DNA of 64,000 nt from Hyphomonas beringensis (GCF_000682755.1 NZ_AWFF01000076.1:62001-126000), one strand, 5' to 3'. Positions 15,879-25,429 are shown, numbered from the stretch's first letter. The notes: generated by a model from the letters alone, not told the origin. A program made the numbers and translations.

Positions 15879-18080
15879 CTAGAAGTCGAAAGACAGCATG
15901 ACGCCGTATGTCCTCGGCTCGCCATATGTGGCGAAACGCTGCTCGACGCCGATGGTCGATGCGAGATTGCCGCCGTCATAAGCTGCGATCACATAATCTT
16001 CATCGGTGATGTTACGCGCCCAGAAGAATAGAGACACACCATTCTGTGAGGTCACGCCAATTCTGCCGTTCAAAGTCTTGATGGAGTCGAGCGCAGACGT
16101 CGGGTCCAGGCCATCTCCTGGTGTGTCGCTCCGATAGGAGTAATCAAGCCGTCCTGTGGCTTCCAGATTGGCGCTGATCGGACGGGTATACTGGGCCGCC
16201 GCACTGAGCGTCAGGTCCGGTGCATCAAGCCGCGTTCCGCTGAGGTCTACGCCTGGCGCGGCGTCCGGATAGCTTTTGTATTCTGCATCCGCATAACCAA
16301 CCGCGGCCGAGAGATCGAGGCCCTCGGCAGGCCGGGCGGAGAATTCGACTTCAAAGCCCTGGCTGCGTGCCTCTGCTGCGTTCGCCGTCTCGAAACTGCT
16401 CGTCACAGAGTTGAAGCGGGACACCTGGATATCCTCATAACTCATGTGGAAGAGGGCGACATTCAACCGCGCGCGGCGATTGAAGAAATCCGTCTTCAGA
16501 CCGACTTCATAACTGTCGATCGACTCCGCGTCGAAGATGATGTCTTCGGGATCCGGCGAGCTAAGAATGTCTGCGTTCCAGCCGCCGCTTTTGAAGCCGC
16601 GCGCATAACGTGCGTACAGCAAAGTGTGGTCTGTCGGGCTGAAGTTCAGGCCGATCGTAGGCGAAAGATCTTCTTCCTCGATCTCGTCGCTGAAAGGGGC
16701 GATCGTCGGAAGCCCCAGAACATCGATTCCGTCCTGACCGAAGACCAGGTCCTTGCTTTCCTTATTGTAGCGAAGACCACCTTCAAGCTCGAGACGGTCG
16801 GTGATGTCTACACTCAGATTGCCGAAGAGCGCGAACGACTGGGTTTCCACAGTCCCGAAATATGTGAGGTCATTAAGCAAGGCTGGAGGCACGCCAAGTG
16901 CGCCCAGCGTTGACCGCATGTCTGAGCCGAGGACGAGAGATCGGGAGGAATCTGAATCCTGATCCAAATAGTATATCCCGGCGATATAGCGCCAGCGCTG
17001 GTCCTGAGGCGAGGCGAGCCTGATCTCCTGCGTCAACTGGGAGATCTCGTCGATATAGTCTGTGGCAAGATAAGATGCCGGTTCACCATCAAGGTCGGCA
17101 TCCGGCAATCCATATTCGATATTGCGCAGCGCCGAGATGGACGTCAGCTCATAGCCGGAGTCGAACGTGTATTCTGCCGTGAGAGACGTGCCCGACAGAG
17201 TCCGGTCTTCCTTGTTCTTGCCATCAATGGAGACAGTCCTTGGGCCCGGAACATCCCCGACAAGCGGAAGCCCGACGGGATTGCTGAGAATGGCTTCAAC
17301 TTCACCATTCAGCACCCGTCGGTCAGCTGCGGTATAATCGCCCCGCAGAGCGATATCGAGCGCGGGTACCGGTGTGTAGCGAAGCTCGCCGCGAACACCC
17401 CAGGTGTCTTCATTGTTGACTGTTTCTGGTCCGTCCGGATTGATGTTCTCGACGAAACCGTCCCGCTGGCGCACATATCCGGAGAGTTTCGCGGCCAGTA
17501 TACCTTCGACGAGCGGCCCCGACATATAACCTCCGACGTGAACGTGATCGAAGTTGCCATATTCAGCGAAGACGCTGCCCTCAAAATCATCTCCTGGCCG
17601 GCGGGTGACGATATTCAGCGCCCCCGAAACACTATTCTTTCCGAAAAGCGTGCCCTGTGGCCCGCGAAGAACTTCCACGCGTTCGATGTCGTCGAGCTGC
17701 TGATTGAAGCCTGACGTTCGCCCCATATACACGCCGTCGACATATACCCCGAGACTGCTTTCGAATCCGACATTGCGTGCCCCGGAAGAAACGCCTCGGA
17801 TAATGAAGTTCGGATTGAAGTCGGTTTGCGAATAAATTGAGAGATTGGGCACCGCATCTTGCAGGTCGCGCAGCGATTCGGCGCTTCGGTTTCTCAATTC
17901 GGTTTCGGATATGGCGGTAACGGAGATCGGCACATCCTGAATGTTCTCAGCGCGCTTCTGTGATGTGACGACAACCACATCCAGCCCAAGATCATCTTGC
18001 GCTGCAGCGGACAATGCCGGCATCCCTGCAAGTGCGATTGCTACAGCCGAAACTGTCTTAAACAAGTCAGATAACCGCAT
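15879..18080 (-). CDS. TonB-dependent outer membrane receptor
   Basis: 733 residues from ATG 18080, chosen because GGAGG stands five bases upstream and a proper signal peptide (MRLSDLFKTVSAVAIALAG) follows; longer frames would run through two operators. A TonB-box-like VVVTSQKR lies near residue 30. The plug domain carries ERVEVLRGPQGTLFGKNS, and the C-terminal beta-barrel ends in aromatic Phe (LSFDF). It imports a scarce, larger solute across the outer membrane using TonB energy. Operator copies 2 and 3 sit 15 and 44 bp upstream. It is most likely the uptake gate for the substrate of this catabolic cluster; there is no sign it is siderophore-specific. Confidence 0.95.
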   Translation of the reverse strand: MRLSDLFKTVSAVAIALAGMPALSAAAQDDLGLDVVVVTSQKRAENIQDVPISVTAISETELRNRSAESLRDLQDAVPNLSIYSQTDFNPNFIIRGVSSGARNVGFESSLGVYVDGVYMGRTSGFNQQLDDIERVEVLRGPQGTLFGKNSVSGALNIVTRRPGDDFEGSVFAEYGNFDHVHVGGYMSGPLVEGILAAKLSGYVRQRDGFVENINPDGPETVNNEDTWGVRGELRYTPVPALDIALRGDYTAADRRVLNGEVEAILSNPVGLPLVGDVPGPRTVSIDGKNKEDRTLSGTSLTAEYTFDSGYELTSISALRNIEYGLPDADLDGEPASYLATDYIDEISQLTQEIRLASPQDQRWRYIAGIYYLDQDSDSSRSLVLGSDMRSTLGALGVPPALLNDLTYFGTVETQSFALFGNLSVDITDRLELEGGLRYNKESKDLVFGQDGIDVLGLPTIAPFSDEIEEEDLSPTIGLNFSPTDHTLLYARYARGFKSGGWNADILSSPDPEDIIFDAESIDSYEVGLKTDFFNRRARLNVALFHMSYEDIQVSRFNSVTSSFETANAAEARSQGFEVEFSARPAEGLDLSAAVGYADAEYKSYPDAAPGVDLSGTRLDAPDLTLSAAAQYTRPISANLEATGRLDYSYRSDTPGDGLDPTSALDSIKTLNGRIGVTSQNGVSLFFWARNITDEDYVIAAYDGGNLASTIGVEQRFATYGEPRTYGVMLSFDF

Positions 18081-18094
18081 TCCGGCCTCCATAA

Positions 18095-18110
18095 TTGACA
18101 ACAAAGTCAA
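18095..18110. promoter_or_regulatory. TetR operator candidate, copy 2 of 5
   Basis: TTGACAACAAAGTCAA, directly upstream of the TonB receptor ribosome site, where a bound repressor would block the transcription start. Confidence 0.65.
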
Positions 18111-18123
18111 TAATGAAAAGTTT

Positions 18124-18139
18124 TTGATAATTTTGTCAA
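18124..18139. promoter_or_regulatory. TetR operator candidate, copy 3 of 5, over the receptor -35 box
   Basis: TTGATAATTTTGTCAA. Read on the minus strand its first six bases are TTGACA, a consensus -35 box. CATTAT stands 18 bases downstream as a likely -10. The two operators therefore flank this promoter. Confidence 0.65.
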
Positions 18140-18251
18140 CTTTTATAATTGCTGCCCATTGCGCCGTTTTCCGAAGTGACAAATTTACAACAAGTTTATT
18201 TAGGTCGAATCATGTGCCCCCAGGCCGGAAAATGGCCCATGCCTATGCGGA

Positions 18252-20213
18252 TCAGTTTCGCAGCGAAAATACGGGCAGTGTGCCGGCGAAGGCCTCGCGC
18301 ATCGCGCTGTCGCCACCGTCCACCGGAAGGATTACGCGTGTGTCTGCGTCGCCGGTCACTATTGTCCAGGTTGCATCTTCCTGGAGCGGAATACGATCAA
18401 ACAGGCCCTTATCTGCGCCAGCCAGAGAGATTCGGATCCGGTATCCGGCGGGCAGCTCCACGGATGTCGCGAGAAGATCGATACGAAGATCGAAGACCTC
18501 GCTTGGTAAAGCTTCAGCCCCGTCCTCGCGCCAGAAGCCAGGAGGCGGCGTTGGCAATTGATAGGGGGGCTGACGATCTGACGTGCGTCTGTGCAGCAAG
18601 CGCATGACACCCTCGGTAAGGTAGACGACGTCACCGTCCGGCGACACGCCTTCAAGATAGGCAATGACGAGGCCGTCGCTTGCCGTGGTCGACATTTTCA
18701 GGCTGATGGCAGGCGCGCCCGTTATCGTGATGGCGCTCTCCGTCGGTGGCGTTTCGAAAGTAATCCGCGGGCCGTCTGCCAGGGCAGAGGATTTGTAAAC
18801 CACATCGCCGCGGTCCATCTGCGTGTGCCATCGGGTCGAGCCTCCGGTCGATACATCGAAATCGACGCTATACGTCACCTCTTGCTTCGGAGCCTGGCCG
18901 CCGAGGCTTACAGAGACCATGTCGACGCCAGCAGGGGGCCAGACATCGGTTTGCGTCCAGGTGCGGGCGCCCATAGTAAAATAGTGAAGTTCGGACTGGG
19001 GCGGTGCTTGCCGGCCCGGCTGACGCAAGTGCCTATCAAAGAAGTCGGCAACTTGTTCCCATTGCTCTGAAGTGCTTGGTACTGGCGACGTGTCGGTAGG
19101 CGCAAATGGGTCCACATCCTGCTCACCGCCATGTGACCACGCGCCGAGATATACCGTCTGCGGATTGCTGAAGGTCATATATCTGGCAATTGCGCCGTCG
19201 GCGGTCGCTGCATCCATCCATCCTGCCAGGACGAACATGGGCGTATTCGATCTCTCGATTTGGTCTTTCGCTCCGTAGGGGCTGACATCCTTCAGTGACA
19301 GACCGTCAGCGCCCGCCATTTCGTCATCCCTGAATTCGACCGTCTTCAGCGCGTCCAGGACATTGTTGCTGCGCCGCTTCTCAAGAAGTTTCGAAAGCGT
19401 CTTGCCGGACCGGTCCTGATCGACGGGCTTTACGCCGCGGGTCCACCATTTCACGAGAAAGCAGCGCCAGGCGGGCGATTGCGCGAGGAGGCAGATGTCG
19501 TTCTCGTCCAGTGCGGCATTTGCCTGCCCCCATTGCGTAATGAACCCTGTATTAAATGCGCCGCCGGGCATGGCATTGTGAAACTGGGGATCGAAATCGC
19601 TGAAGAGAGGGGCAACGGCTCGCACGGCCGGTGTATTCGTCGTCGCAAGCATCTCGGCGGTGTTTCCTGAGTAGGAGACACCAAGAGCGCCGACGGCTCC
19701 GTTAGACCAGGGCTGCCTCGCGGCCCATTCGCCAATTTCTCCGAAATCCTCGATTTCTCGCGGGGACCATTCACTCTGGCGGTCACCGCCTGAGGCGCCT
19801 GTGCCGCGTGCATCAACCTTGATGACGATGAAGTCCCGCCGGTTGAGCGCATTGACGATAGTCGACTCGTCTGGCGAGGTGTCCAGCAAGCCGGCTCCGA
19901 AAGCTGCGCGCTGCAGCCAGCCTATATGTTCGGCCCGCCAATAACGGGTCATGGTCATCAGAACCGGAAGGTCTTGCTGCGGCTGGATGTCGGCGGGGAA
20001 CCAGATGTCGATGGCGATGTCGGTGCCATCGGACATCTCGACATATTGCGCGATATTGCGCGGCATGCCGATCGCCGTTTCCCTTTCCCCGGTAAGCTTC
20101 GTGAAGGCGACGAGGCAGAGAACAATCACGCTCGTCAGCAGTAGGATAATAAGCATCAGGGCGCCGGCCGCTTGAATAACCGAACGAAAGAGAGGCCGTT
20201 TCAGAGAAGGCAT
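18252..20213 (-). CDS. CocE/NonD-type alpha/beta hydrolase (S15 X-Pro peptidase/esterase family), membrane anchored
   Basis: 653 residues. An N-terminal membrane segment (about 12-38) anchors it or serves as an uncleaved signal. The catalytic domain has DARGTGASGG and nucleophile motif GVSYSG with Ser180. The Asp is probably in LAGWMDAAT and the His in LGAWSHGG. The C-terminal third is the beta-jellyroll of X-Pro dipeptidyl-peptidase and cocaine-esterase type enzymes. Family members cleave peptide, ester or amide bonds; the exact bond here is unknown. It is divergent from the APC permease gene, with operator copies 4 and 5 between them. In this cluster it would act in the periplasm on the imported substrate (inference). 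Confidence 0.92.
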   Translation of the reverse strand: MPSLKRPLFRSVIQAAGALMLIILLLTSVIVLCLVAFTKLTGERETAIGMPRNIAQYVEMSDGTDIAIDIWFPADIQPQQDLPVLMTMTRYWRAEHIGWLQRAAFGAGLLDTSPDESTIVNALNRRDFIVIKVDARGTGASGGDRQSEWSPREIEDFGEIGEWAARQPWSNGAVGALGVSYSGNTAEMLATTNTPAVRAVAPLFSDFDPQFHNAMPGGAFNTGFITQWGQANAALDENDICLLAQSPAWRCFLVKWWTRGVKPVDQDRSGKTLSKLLEKRRSNNVLDALKTVEFRDDEMAGADGLSLKDVSPYGAKDQIERSNTPMFVLAGWMDAATADGAIARYMTFSNPQTVYLGAWSHGGEQDVDPFAPTDTSPVPSTSEQWEQVADFFDRHLRQPGRQAPPQSELHYFTMGARTWTQTDVWPPAGVDMVSVSLGGQAPKQEVTYSVDFDVSTGGSTRWHTQMDRGDVVYKSSALADGPRITFETPPTESAITITGAPAISLKMSTTASDGLVIAYLEGVSPDGDVVYLTEGVMRLLHRRTSDRQPPYQLPTPPPGFWREDGAEALPSEVFDLRIDLLATSVELPAGYRIRISLAGADKGLFDRIPLQEDATWTIVTGDADTRVILPVDGGDSAMREAFAGTLPVFSLRN

Positions 20214-20269
20214 GACGTCGCCCCTTCGTTTGACTGGAAATCAGCGTATTGAACGCCCGCTATCATTTA

Positions 20270-20285
20270 TTGACTTTTGTATCAA
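20270..20285. promoter_or_regulatory. TetR operator candidate, copy 4 of 5
   Basis: TTGACTTTTGTATCAA, 57 bp upstream of the S15-type hydrolase gene on its side of the divergent promoter region. Confidence 0.65.
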
Positions 20286-20355
20286 TTATTGATGCCTAGC
20301 CAAGTTGTGAAATATTTTTGCTTGCAGAAGAAAGAGAGTCTTCCAAATGAATTAA

Positions 20356-20371
20356 TTGACATTGGTATCAA
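20356..20371. promoter_or_regulatory. TetR operator candidate, copy 5 of 5
   Basis: TTGACATTGGTATCAA, 63 bp ahead of the chosen permease start. TTGACA can also be a -35 box. Because an open frame beginning with this TTG exists, the operator argues that translation starts downstream, at 20434. Confidence 0.65.
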
Positions 20372-20433
20372 TTTTATTCAAGGTGGCGATAAGGGCGCTC
20401 GGGGGCGCTGGAGCAAGAAGGTCGAGCCGATCG

Positions 20434-21735
20434 ATGAAAGCCGAAATCAGTTTAACAGGCGCCGTCTTCATCATTGTCGGCTTCGTCATCGGCGCTTCGA
20501 TCTATGTGTTGCCGGGCGACCTCTATGAACTTGCCGGCCCATTTCTCATCATTTCCTTTCTGGTCGCAGCCATACCGGCCGCAATGTCATGTCTACTTGC
20601 GGCCTGCATAGGCTCCGCCTTTCCCAGTGAGGCAGCGAACATAAAAGTGGTTCGGAGGGCTTTGTCTCCTTTTCTGGCGGGAATGACGGCTTGGGGCTTC
20701 GTCGGCGCCTCAATCGTAGGCACGTCTCTTCTTGCCTATGGTTTTTCCGATTACTTGATCACACTTTTCCCAAGCATTGGAGCAGGGCGCGCGGCAGTGG
20801 CCGCCGCTCTCGTCGTCGTGTTTGGAATGATCAATTTCTTTGGGGTGCGAAGCTCTGCCCGAATACAGACCTTGTTGGTCAGTCTGCTAATCATCGCGCT
20901 CTCGGGGTTTGTTGCATTCGGCGTCAAAGATTTTTCGGCGGACAACTTCATCCCATTCAGCGAGAAATCCCCGAATGGCGCAATTCTGGCGATCATTCCT
21001 TCGTTTTTCGCATTCCTGGGTTTCTCTATGGTCGTGGAGATTTCAGGGGACGTCCGGGACCCTGAGCGCAACGTGCCGCTTTCACTGGCTTGGGCGATGG
21101 CCATCATCGTCATGCTGTACATGGCGGCTATTGTGGTTGTGGTAGGTGTCGTGCCTGGCGACCTGCTCGCCGAAAGCAATTCGGCAATCGGTACAGCCGC
21201 TGAGATCATCTCGCCCGGCGTGTTCGCCTTCATCATCAAAGTCAGCGCTCTTCTGGCGGCAGCCACCTCGGTGAACGCGCTTATTTTGTTGTCATCACGG
21301 GATGCGCTCGCGTTCTTCCATATGACGAAACGTGCCGACCGGATCGAGCCTCACGAGAGCCGCCGATCCGAAGGGCTTGCCGTGATCGGCGTGAGTGCGG
21401 CAAGCATCCTCTGCATTCTCTCAGGACTGGATATCGCGACTTATGCCATCATTACGGTAGTCGGATTTCTGCTGTCGCAGATCATCATATGCCTTGCTGC
21501 GATGCGTCTGCCTGACCTTGCAGGCACGCGCTATGAGACGCTGCCTTTTCGTCTTTCGCCTTTGATGCTGCGATCGATTTGCTGGGCGCTGCTGATCTGC
21601 TGCGTTGCCTTCATCGGGGTGAGCTTGCTCGGCAGCGCAGGCCCCGCCATCGCGACGGCTATTTTCTTTGCCGCCGGCGCCGCCTTCTTCAAACTTATCC
21701 AGAAGCAAGATTCATCAGGAAATTTGCATGTTTAA
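20434..21735 (+). CDS. APC-superfamily amino acid permease
   Basis: 433 residues from ATG 20434, which opens directly into TM1. About 12 membrane helices are visible. TM1 reads FVIGASIYVLPG, the unwound Gly-rich substrate-binding segment of APC transporters, and TM6 region reads FFAFLGFSMVVEISGDVRDPERNVP, the conserved stretch after the substrate site. It imports an amino acid or small amide across the inner membrane with protons. It heads a three-gene operon with the S12 hydrolase (8-bp overlap) and the deacylase. Operator copy 5 is in its promoter region. The start is chosen by topology and operator position; the ribosome site is weak. Confidence 0.9.
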   Translation: MKAEISLTGAVFIIVGFVIGASIYVLPGDLYELAGPFLIISFLVAAIPAAMSCLLAACIGSAFPSEAANIKVVRRALSPFLAGMTAWGFVGASIVGTSLLAYGFSDYLITLFPSIGAGRAAVAAALVVVFGMINFFGVRSSARIQTLLVSLLIIALSGFVAFGVKDFSADNFIPFSEKSPNGAILAIIPSFFAFLGFSMVVEISGDVRDPERNVPLSLAWAMAIIVMLYMAAIVVVVGVVPGDLLAESNSAIGTAAEIISPGVFAFIIKVSALLAAATSVNALILLSSRDALAFFHMTKRADRIEPHESRRSEGLAVIGVSAASILCILSGLDIATYAIITVVGFLLSQIIICLAAMRLPDLAGTRYETLPFRLSPLMLRSICWALLICCVAFIGVSLLGSAGPAIATAIFFAAGAAFFKLIQKQDSSGNLHV

Positions 21736-23704
21736 ACTCGGTATCGCGTTCAAGATTATAGCAGCTCTGGGGCTTTGCGCGGTCTTGTTCGCGTTCGGCT
21801 GCAGCTCCTTTGCACAAGGTTCTGACGCCACCGCCACTGCAGAGGGGGCCGTGCCGCCCAATAGCAAACTGGTGGAGAGTTTTCTCGAAGCGCGACTGGA
21901 ACCGCTGGTCGAAGAGGGCGTAATCCCGGGCGCGGTAATCACCATCGTGGAGGGCGACAGGATCACTGTGCTGCGTGGTCTCGGTTATGCCGATATCGAA
22001 CGCCGCATACCGCTTGATCCTCGCCGCACGCTTGTCCGCATCGGCTCCATTTCAAAGTCGTTCACGGCGGTTGCAATACACCAACTCATTCAGGAGGGGC
22101 GCATCAGCCTGGACGCTGATGCCAATGAATACCTCCGTACTGAACACATCCCCGAAAAATTCGGCGCTCCGGTGACAGTCCGTGATCTTCTTAGCCATCA
22201 AGCCGGTTTCGATGGCAATATCTCTTACGTCTCGTCGACGAGGAGAGATGAAACGCAGCCCGGGCAAGGGTGGATATCACGCCAGCTGAGACGGCTTCGG
22301 CCCGCGGGGCAGGTCTTCGCCTATGATAATAGCGCCTATGCCGTACTTGGGCAGATCCTCGTGGATCAGGAGGGGATGCCATATGGTGATGTCATCAAGA
22401 AGCGTATCTTCGAGCCGCTTGGCATGCGCAACAGCGTTATCGGTATCCCGGTAGACCGGGAGGGCGAGATCGCGACCTGTTACAATCGTGCGAGCGGAGA
22501 GCTCGTCGTGTGCGAGCATCAACTGCTCATGGAAACCTATGGCGCGGCCGGCGACATCAGCCTCACCGGTGAGGACATGGGCAAGTTCCTCATTGCTCTG
22601 CTCAATAAGGGCGAAGCGAATGGCGCCCGAATCCTGGAAGACGCTGAATTCAATGCGTTCAGCTCCATTTCCAGCCGGCTGCATGAGGACGGCCCAGGTG
22701 TCGCGCTAGGTGCCTATGAAATGGGACCGCCAGGACACCACGTGTTCGGCCATTCTGGCGGCATCCGCGGGGGCAGTTCGTTTTACGCCGTCATGCCTGA
22801 AGAAGACATCGCGGTCTTCGTCTCCATAAATGCAAGCCTGTCGACCGATGTCATATCGACCCTGAGCGGAATCGTCAGTCTCGCGACGGCGCCTTCGGTC
22901 GAGAACAATTTCGATCCTGGCGATCTGATGACGTATGAGTTTCCGGCGGCGGTGCCGGGCCTCTTCAACAGCGTGCCCGACACCGGCGTGTCTGAACAAC
23001 ACTGTGCGCTTGGAGAGCTGGAAGGCGAGTATCAATATTTGCGGGCGACGATGTTTTCCAGCCTGACCATGCGCCTCCTGGGCCCCCTAGCGCTCACGCC
23101 TGTCGAGGTTGAACGGCTGGAAGATGGCAGCTGGCGTATCGAAGGCGAGGGGCCGTATGACGAGATTTCGCCATGCCTCTTCAAGCTGCGGGGCGCCTCT
23201 TACGCTGACGGTCAGATGTCCACGCTGATTGGCTTCACGAAAACAGAAGACGGCACGATCATTGGCGGCAGCCACCCACTTGCCGCCTGGGCCAAGGTTC
23301 CCTGGCACGCCTCGGCAATGATCAGTGTCGTGCCGTATTTCGTCTCAATACTCGGGCTGATCATTATTGGCCTTGCCGGTAGCGTGTTCTCCAGCGCCTC
23401 AAGACGCCTCCATGTTGCAGCCCTGGGCGGTGGCGTGCTGCTTCTTCTGGGCCTTGTCTGCGAGATGCAATTCGAGACGCCAGTCTACCAGTATGGAGGC
23501 CATGTCCTACCTGTCCTAGCCTGGCGCATCGCGCTCAATATCGGCCTCGTCCTGATTGCATTTTCGGTGATTTTGGCGGTGAGGCGGATGGTGTCGCGGG
23601 GCAGGGGGGTGCCGGGACGGATCACAGTCTTCCTGATCGTGACCGCGGGCGTGATCAGCCTTTTGTTGAGCGCCTATTGGGGCGTGCTCGGAAAATTCCT
23701 CTGA
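21728..23704 (+). CDS. Class C beta-lactamase-type serine hydrolase (S12) with C-terminal membrane domain
   Basis: 658 residues. The signal peptide ends near AFGCSSFAQ and could be a lipobox. The penicillin-binding fold has the SxxK motif SISK (Ser107, Lys110), the YxN motif YDN (199-201), and HSGG in place of KTG. The S12 family contains D-aminopeptidases, D-Ala carboxypeptidases, esterases and beta-lactamases, so this is a hydrolase of unknown substrate. After a linker of about 100 residues come four membrane helices (about 525-655), which places the active domain in the periplasm. ATG overlaps the permease stop by 8 bp. In context a D-peptidase or amidase role is attractive but unproven. 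Confidence 0.9.
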   Translation: MFKLGIAFKIIAALGLCAVLFAFGCSSFAQGSDATATAEGAVPPNSKLVESFLEARLEPLVEEGVIPGAVITIVEGDRITVLRGLGYADIERRIPLDPRRTLVRIGSISKSFTAVAIHQLIQEGRISLDADANEYLRTEHIPEKFGAPVTVRDLLSHQAGFDGNISYVSSTRRDETQPGQGWISRQLRRLRPAGQVFAYDNSAYAVLGQILVDQEGMPYGDVIKKRIFEPLGMRNSVIGIPVDREGEIATCYNRASGELVVCEHQLLMETYGAAGDISLTGEDMGKFLIALLNKGEANGARILEDAEFNAFSSISSRLHEDGPGVALGAYEMGPPGHHVFGHSGGIRGGSSFYAVMPEEDIAVFVSINASLSTDVISTLSGIVSLATAPSVENNFDPGDLMTYEFPAAVPGLFNSVPDTGVSEQHCALGELEGEYQYLRATMFSSLTMRLLGPLALTPVEVERLEDGSWRIEGEGPYDEISPCLFKLRGASYADGQMSTLIGFTKTEDGTIIGGSHPLAAWAKVPWHASAMISVVPYFVSILGLIIIGLAGSVFSSASRRLHVAALGGGVLLLLGLVCEMQFETPVYQYGGHVLPVLAWRIALNIGLVLIAFSVILAVRRMVSRGRGVPGRITVFLIVTAGVISLLLSAYWGVLGKFL

Positions 23705-23723
23705 TTGCTGATGGAAGTGTGCG

Positions 23724-25427
23724 ATGACGAGACATAGTGGATTTACGCGGCGAGCGGCGCTGCTTTCAGGTGCAGTCACGCTTGCAGGGTGCGCGTCACT
23801 GCCAATCAGAAGGCAGCCCGACATTCTGATCAGGAACGGGCTGGTTCTGGATGGAACAGGGCGCGATGGCGTTCGAGCAGATATCGCCATTCATGGCGAT
23901 ACAATTTCGGCCATCGGTAATCTCGCGGATGTACAGGCGAACTCGGTTATCGACGCGAGCGACCTTGTGGTCTGCCCCGGCTTCGTCAATTCGCTGAGCT
24001 GGTCGACAAACACGCTTTTCGCTGATCCACGATGCATGAGTGATGTGATGCAGGGCGTCACCACGCAGGTGGTCGGCGAAGGCACGTCGATGGGGCCCCT
24101 GAACACATCCCTGCGCGACCAGCTCGCGAACGAGCCTTTCATCGGCGCTGATGATATCGCGTGGTCGACGCTCGGAGGTTTTCTGTCGACGGTGGAAGCT
24201 CGCGGGCTGTCACCAAATATAGTCTCCTTCGTGGGAGCCGCGTCTGTTCGCCGTATCGCGATTGGTGATGACAACCGTTCGGCGACGGCAGACGAGCTGC
24301 AGCAGATGGAGCGACTGGTTCGGCAGGCGATGGCCGACGGTGCGATTGGCGTGTCCTCTTCGCTGATTTACCCGCCTGCAACCTCAGCCGACCTTCAAGA
24401 GCTTTCGGCACTTGCGGCTGCTAGCGCGCCCTCCGGTGGTCTGTACGCGACCCATATGCGCAGCGAAGGCGACAATATTCTGGACGCCCTGGATGAAACG
24501 CTGGCCATCGCCTCATCCGCTGGCGTGTGCGCAGAGATCTTTCATTTGAAGGTTGCCGGCGTTCGCAACTGGCCAAAGGCGCAGCAGGTATTGGACAAGA
24601 TCAACGCTGCCCGCGAGGAGGGCGTCTGCGTCGCGGCTAGCCTCTATCCTTATGTTGCCGGCGCAACCTCCCTGGCTGCCATGTTTCCCCCTTGGGCGTG
24701 GGATGGTGGCTTTGGAGCGCTGCTGGACAGGCTCGATGACAGCGAGACACGCCGGAAGATCGACAAGGAGGTTGAGAGTCAGAACACCGAATGGGAAAGT
24801 CTCTATGCGCTGTGTGGCGGCGCTGATGGCGTGGAGGTTCTAGACCATGGAAATGTCTTGCCTGTTGCGCTTCAAGGGGAGCGGCTTTCGACCATCGCCC
24901 GCCACCTGGAGATGTCGCCGGTTGAAAGTGCCATGCACCTCATCCGGCAAAGCGGTGAGCCGCTGGAGGCGGCCTATTTCGCGATGAACGAAGAGACAGT
25001 CCGAAAAATCCTTGTTCAGCCCTGGGTGAGCATATGTTCCGATAGCGGAGCGCCATCCATCGAGCCGCCATTTACGGAGCAGAGCGTGCATCCGAGGGCA
25101 TTTGGGGCATTTGCGCGGATCCTTGAACGCTATGTTCGTAATGAGGGGATCATCTCGTTGCCCGACGCGGTGCACAGGATGACGGGTCTACCGGCATCGA
25201 AGTTTGGTCTGAGCCGGCGCGGCATTCTTCGCGCGGGAAACTTTGCCGACATCACGATCTTCGACCCAGCCGGCGTTCGCGAACGGGCCACATTCACGCG
25301 CCCTTATGCCTATGCTGAAGGCATTCAGCACGTTCTCACCAACGGCGTGCCAATCGTCGAACTTGGCCAGCATACCGGCCAACTGCCGGGCCGGGCTCTG
25401 CGCGGCGGCGGATTTGTTTCCGCTTAA
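23724..25427 (+). CDS. N-acyl-D-amino-acid deacylase-like amidohydrolase with altered metal site
   Basis: 567 residues. The N-terminus combines a twin-arginine-like FTRRAALLSG with lipobox LAGC, so it is probably an exported lipoprotein. The amidohydrolase barrel follows: ILIRNGLVLDGTGRDG, QGVTTQVVGEGTSMGP, THMRSEGDNI and EIFHLKVAG (the two metal His of D-aminoacylases), and ICSDSGAP (catalytic Asp). The HxH motif expected after the first strand (normally DxHxH) is replaced by NSLSWSTN, so the alpha-metal site is missing. The family hydrolyses N-acyl-D-amino acids. It lies 19 bp after the S12 hydrolase gene in the same operon. It may be active with one metal, since known D-aminoacylases use a single tight zinc; an inactive role is also possible. 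Confidence 0.88.
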   Translation: MTRHSGFTRRAALLSGAVTLAGCASLPIRRQPDILIRNGLVLDGTGRDGVRADIAIHGDTISAIGNLADVQANSVIDASDLVVCPGFVNSLSWSTNTLFADPRCMSDVMQGVTTQVVGEGTSMGPLNTSLRDQLANEPFIGADDIAWSTLGGFLSTVEARGLSPNIVSFVGAASVRRIAIGDDNRSATADELQQMERLVRQAMADGAIGVSSSLIYPPATSADLQELSALAAASAPSGGLYATHMRSEGDNILDALDETLAIASSAGVCAEIFHLKVAGVRNWPKAQQVLDKINAAREEGVCVAASLYPYVAGATSLAAMFPPWAWDGGFGALLDRLDDSETRRKIDKEVESQNTEWESLYALCGGADGVEVLDHGNVLPVALQGERLSTIARHLEMSPVESAMHLIRQSGEPLEAAYFAMNEETVRKILVQPWVSICSDSGAPSIEPPFTEQSVHPRAFGAFARILERYVRNEGIISLPDAVHRMTGLPASKFGLSRRGILRAGNFADITIFDPAGVRERATFTRPYAYAEGIQHVLTNGVPIVELGQHTGQLPGRALRGGGFVSA

Positions 25428-25429
25428 GA

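Noticed and set aside
20230-20245. TTGACTGGAAATCAG as a sixth operator copy
   Set aside because: It has 15 bp instead of 16 and a broken right arm, so it does not fit the motif.
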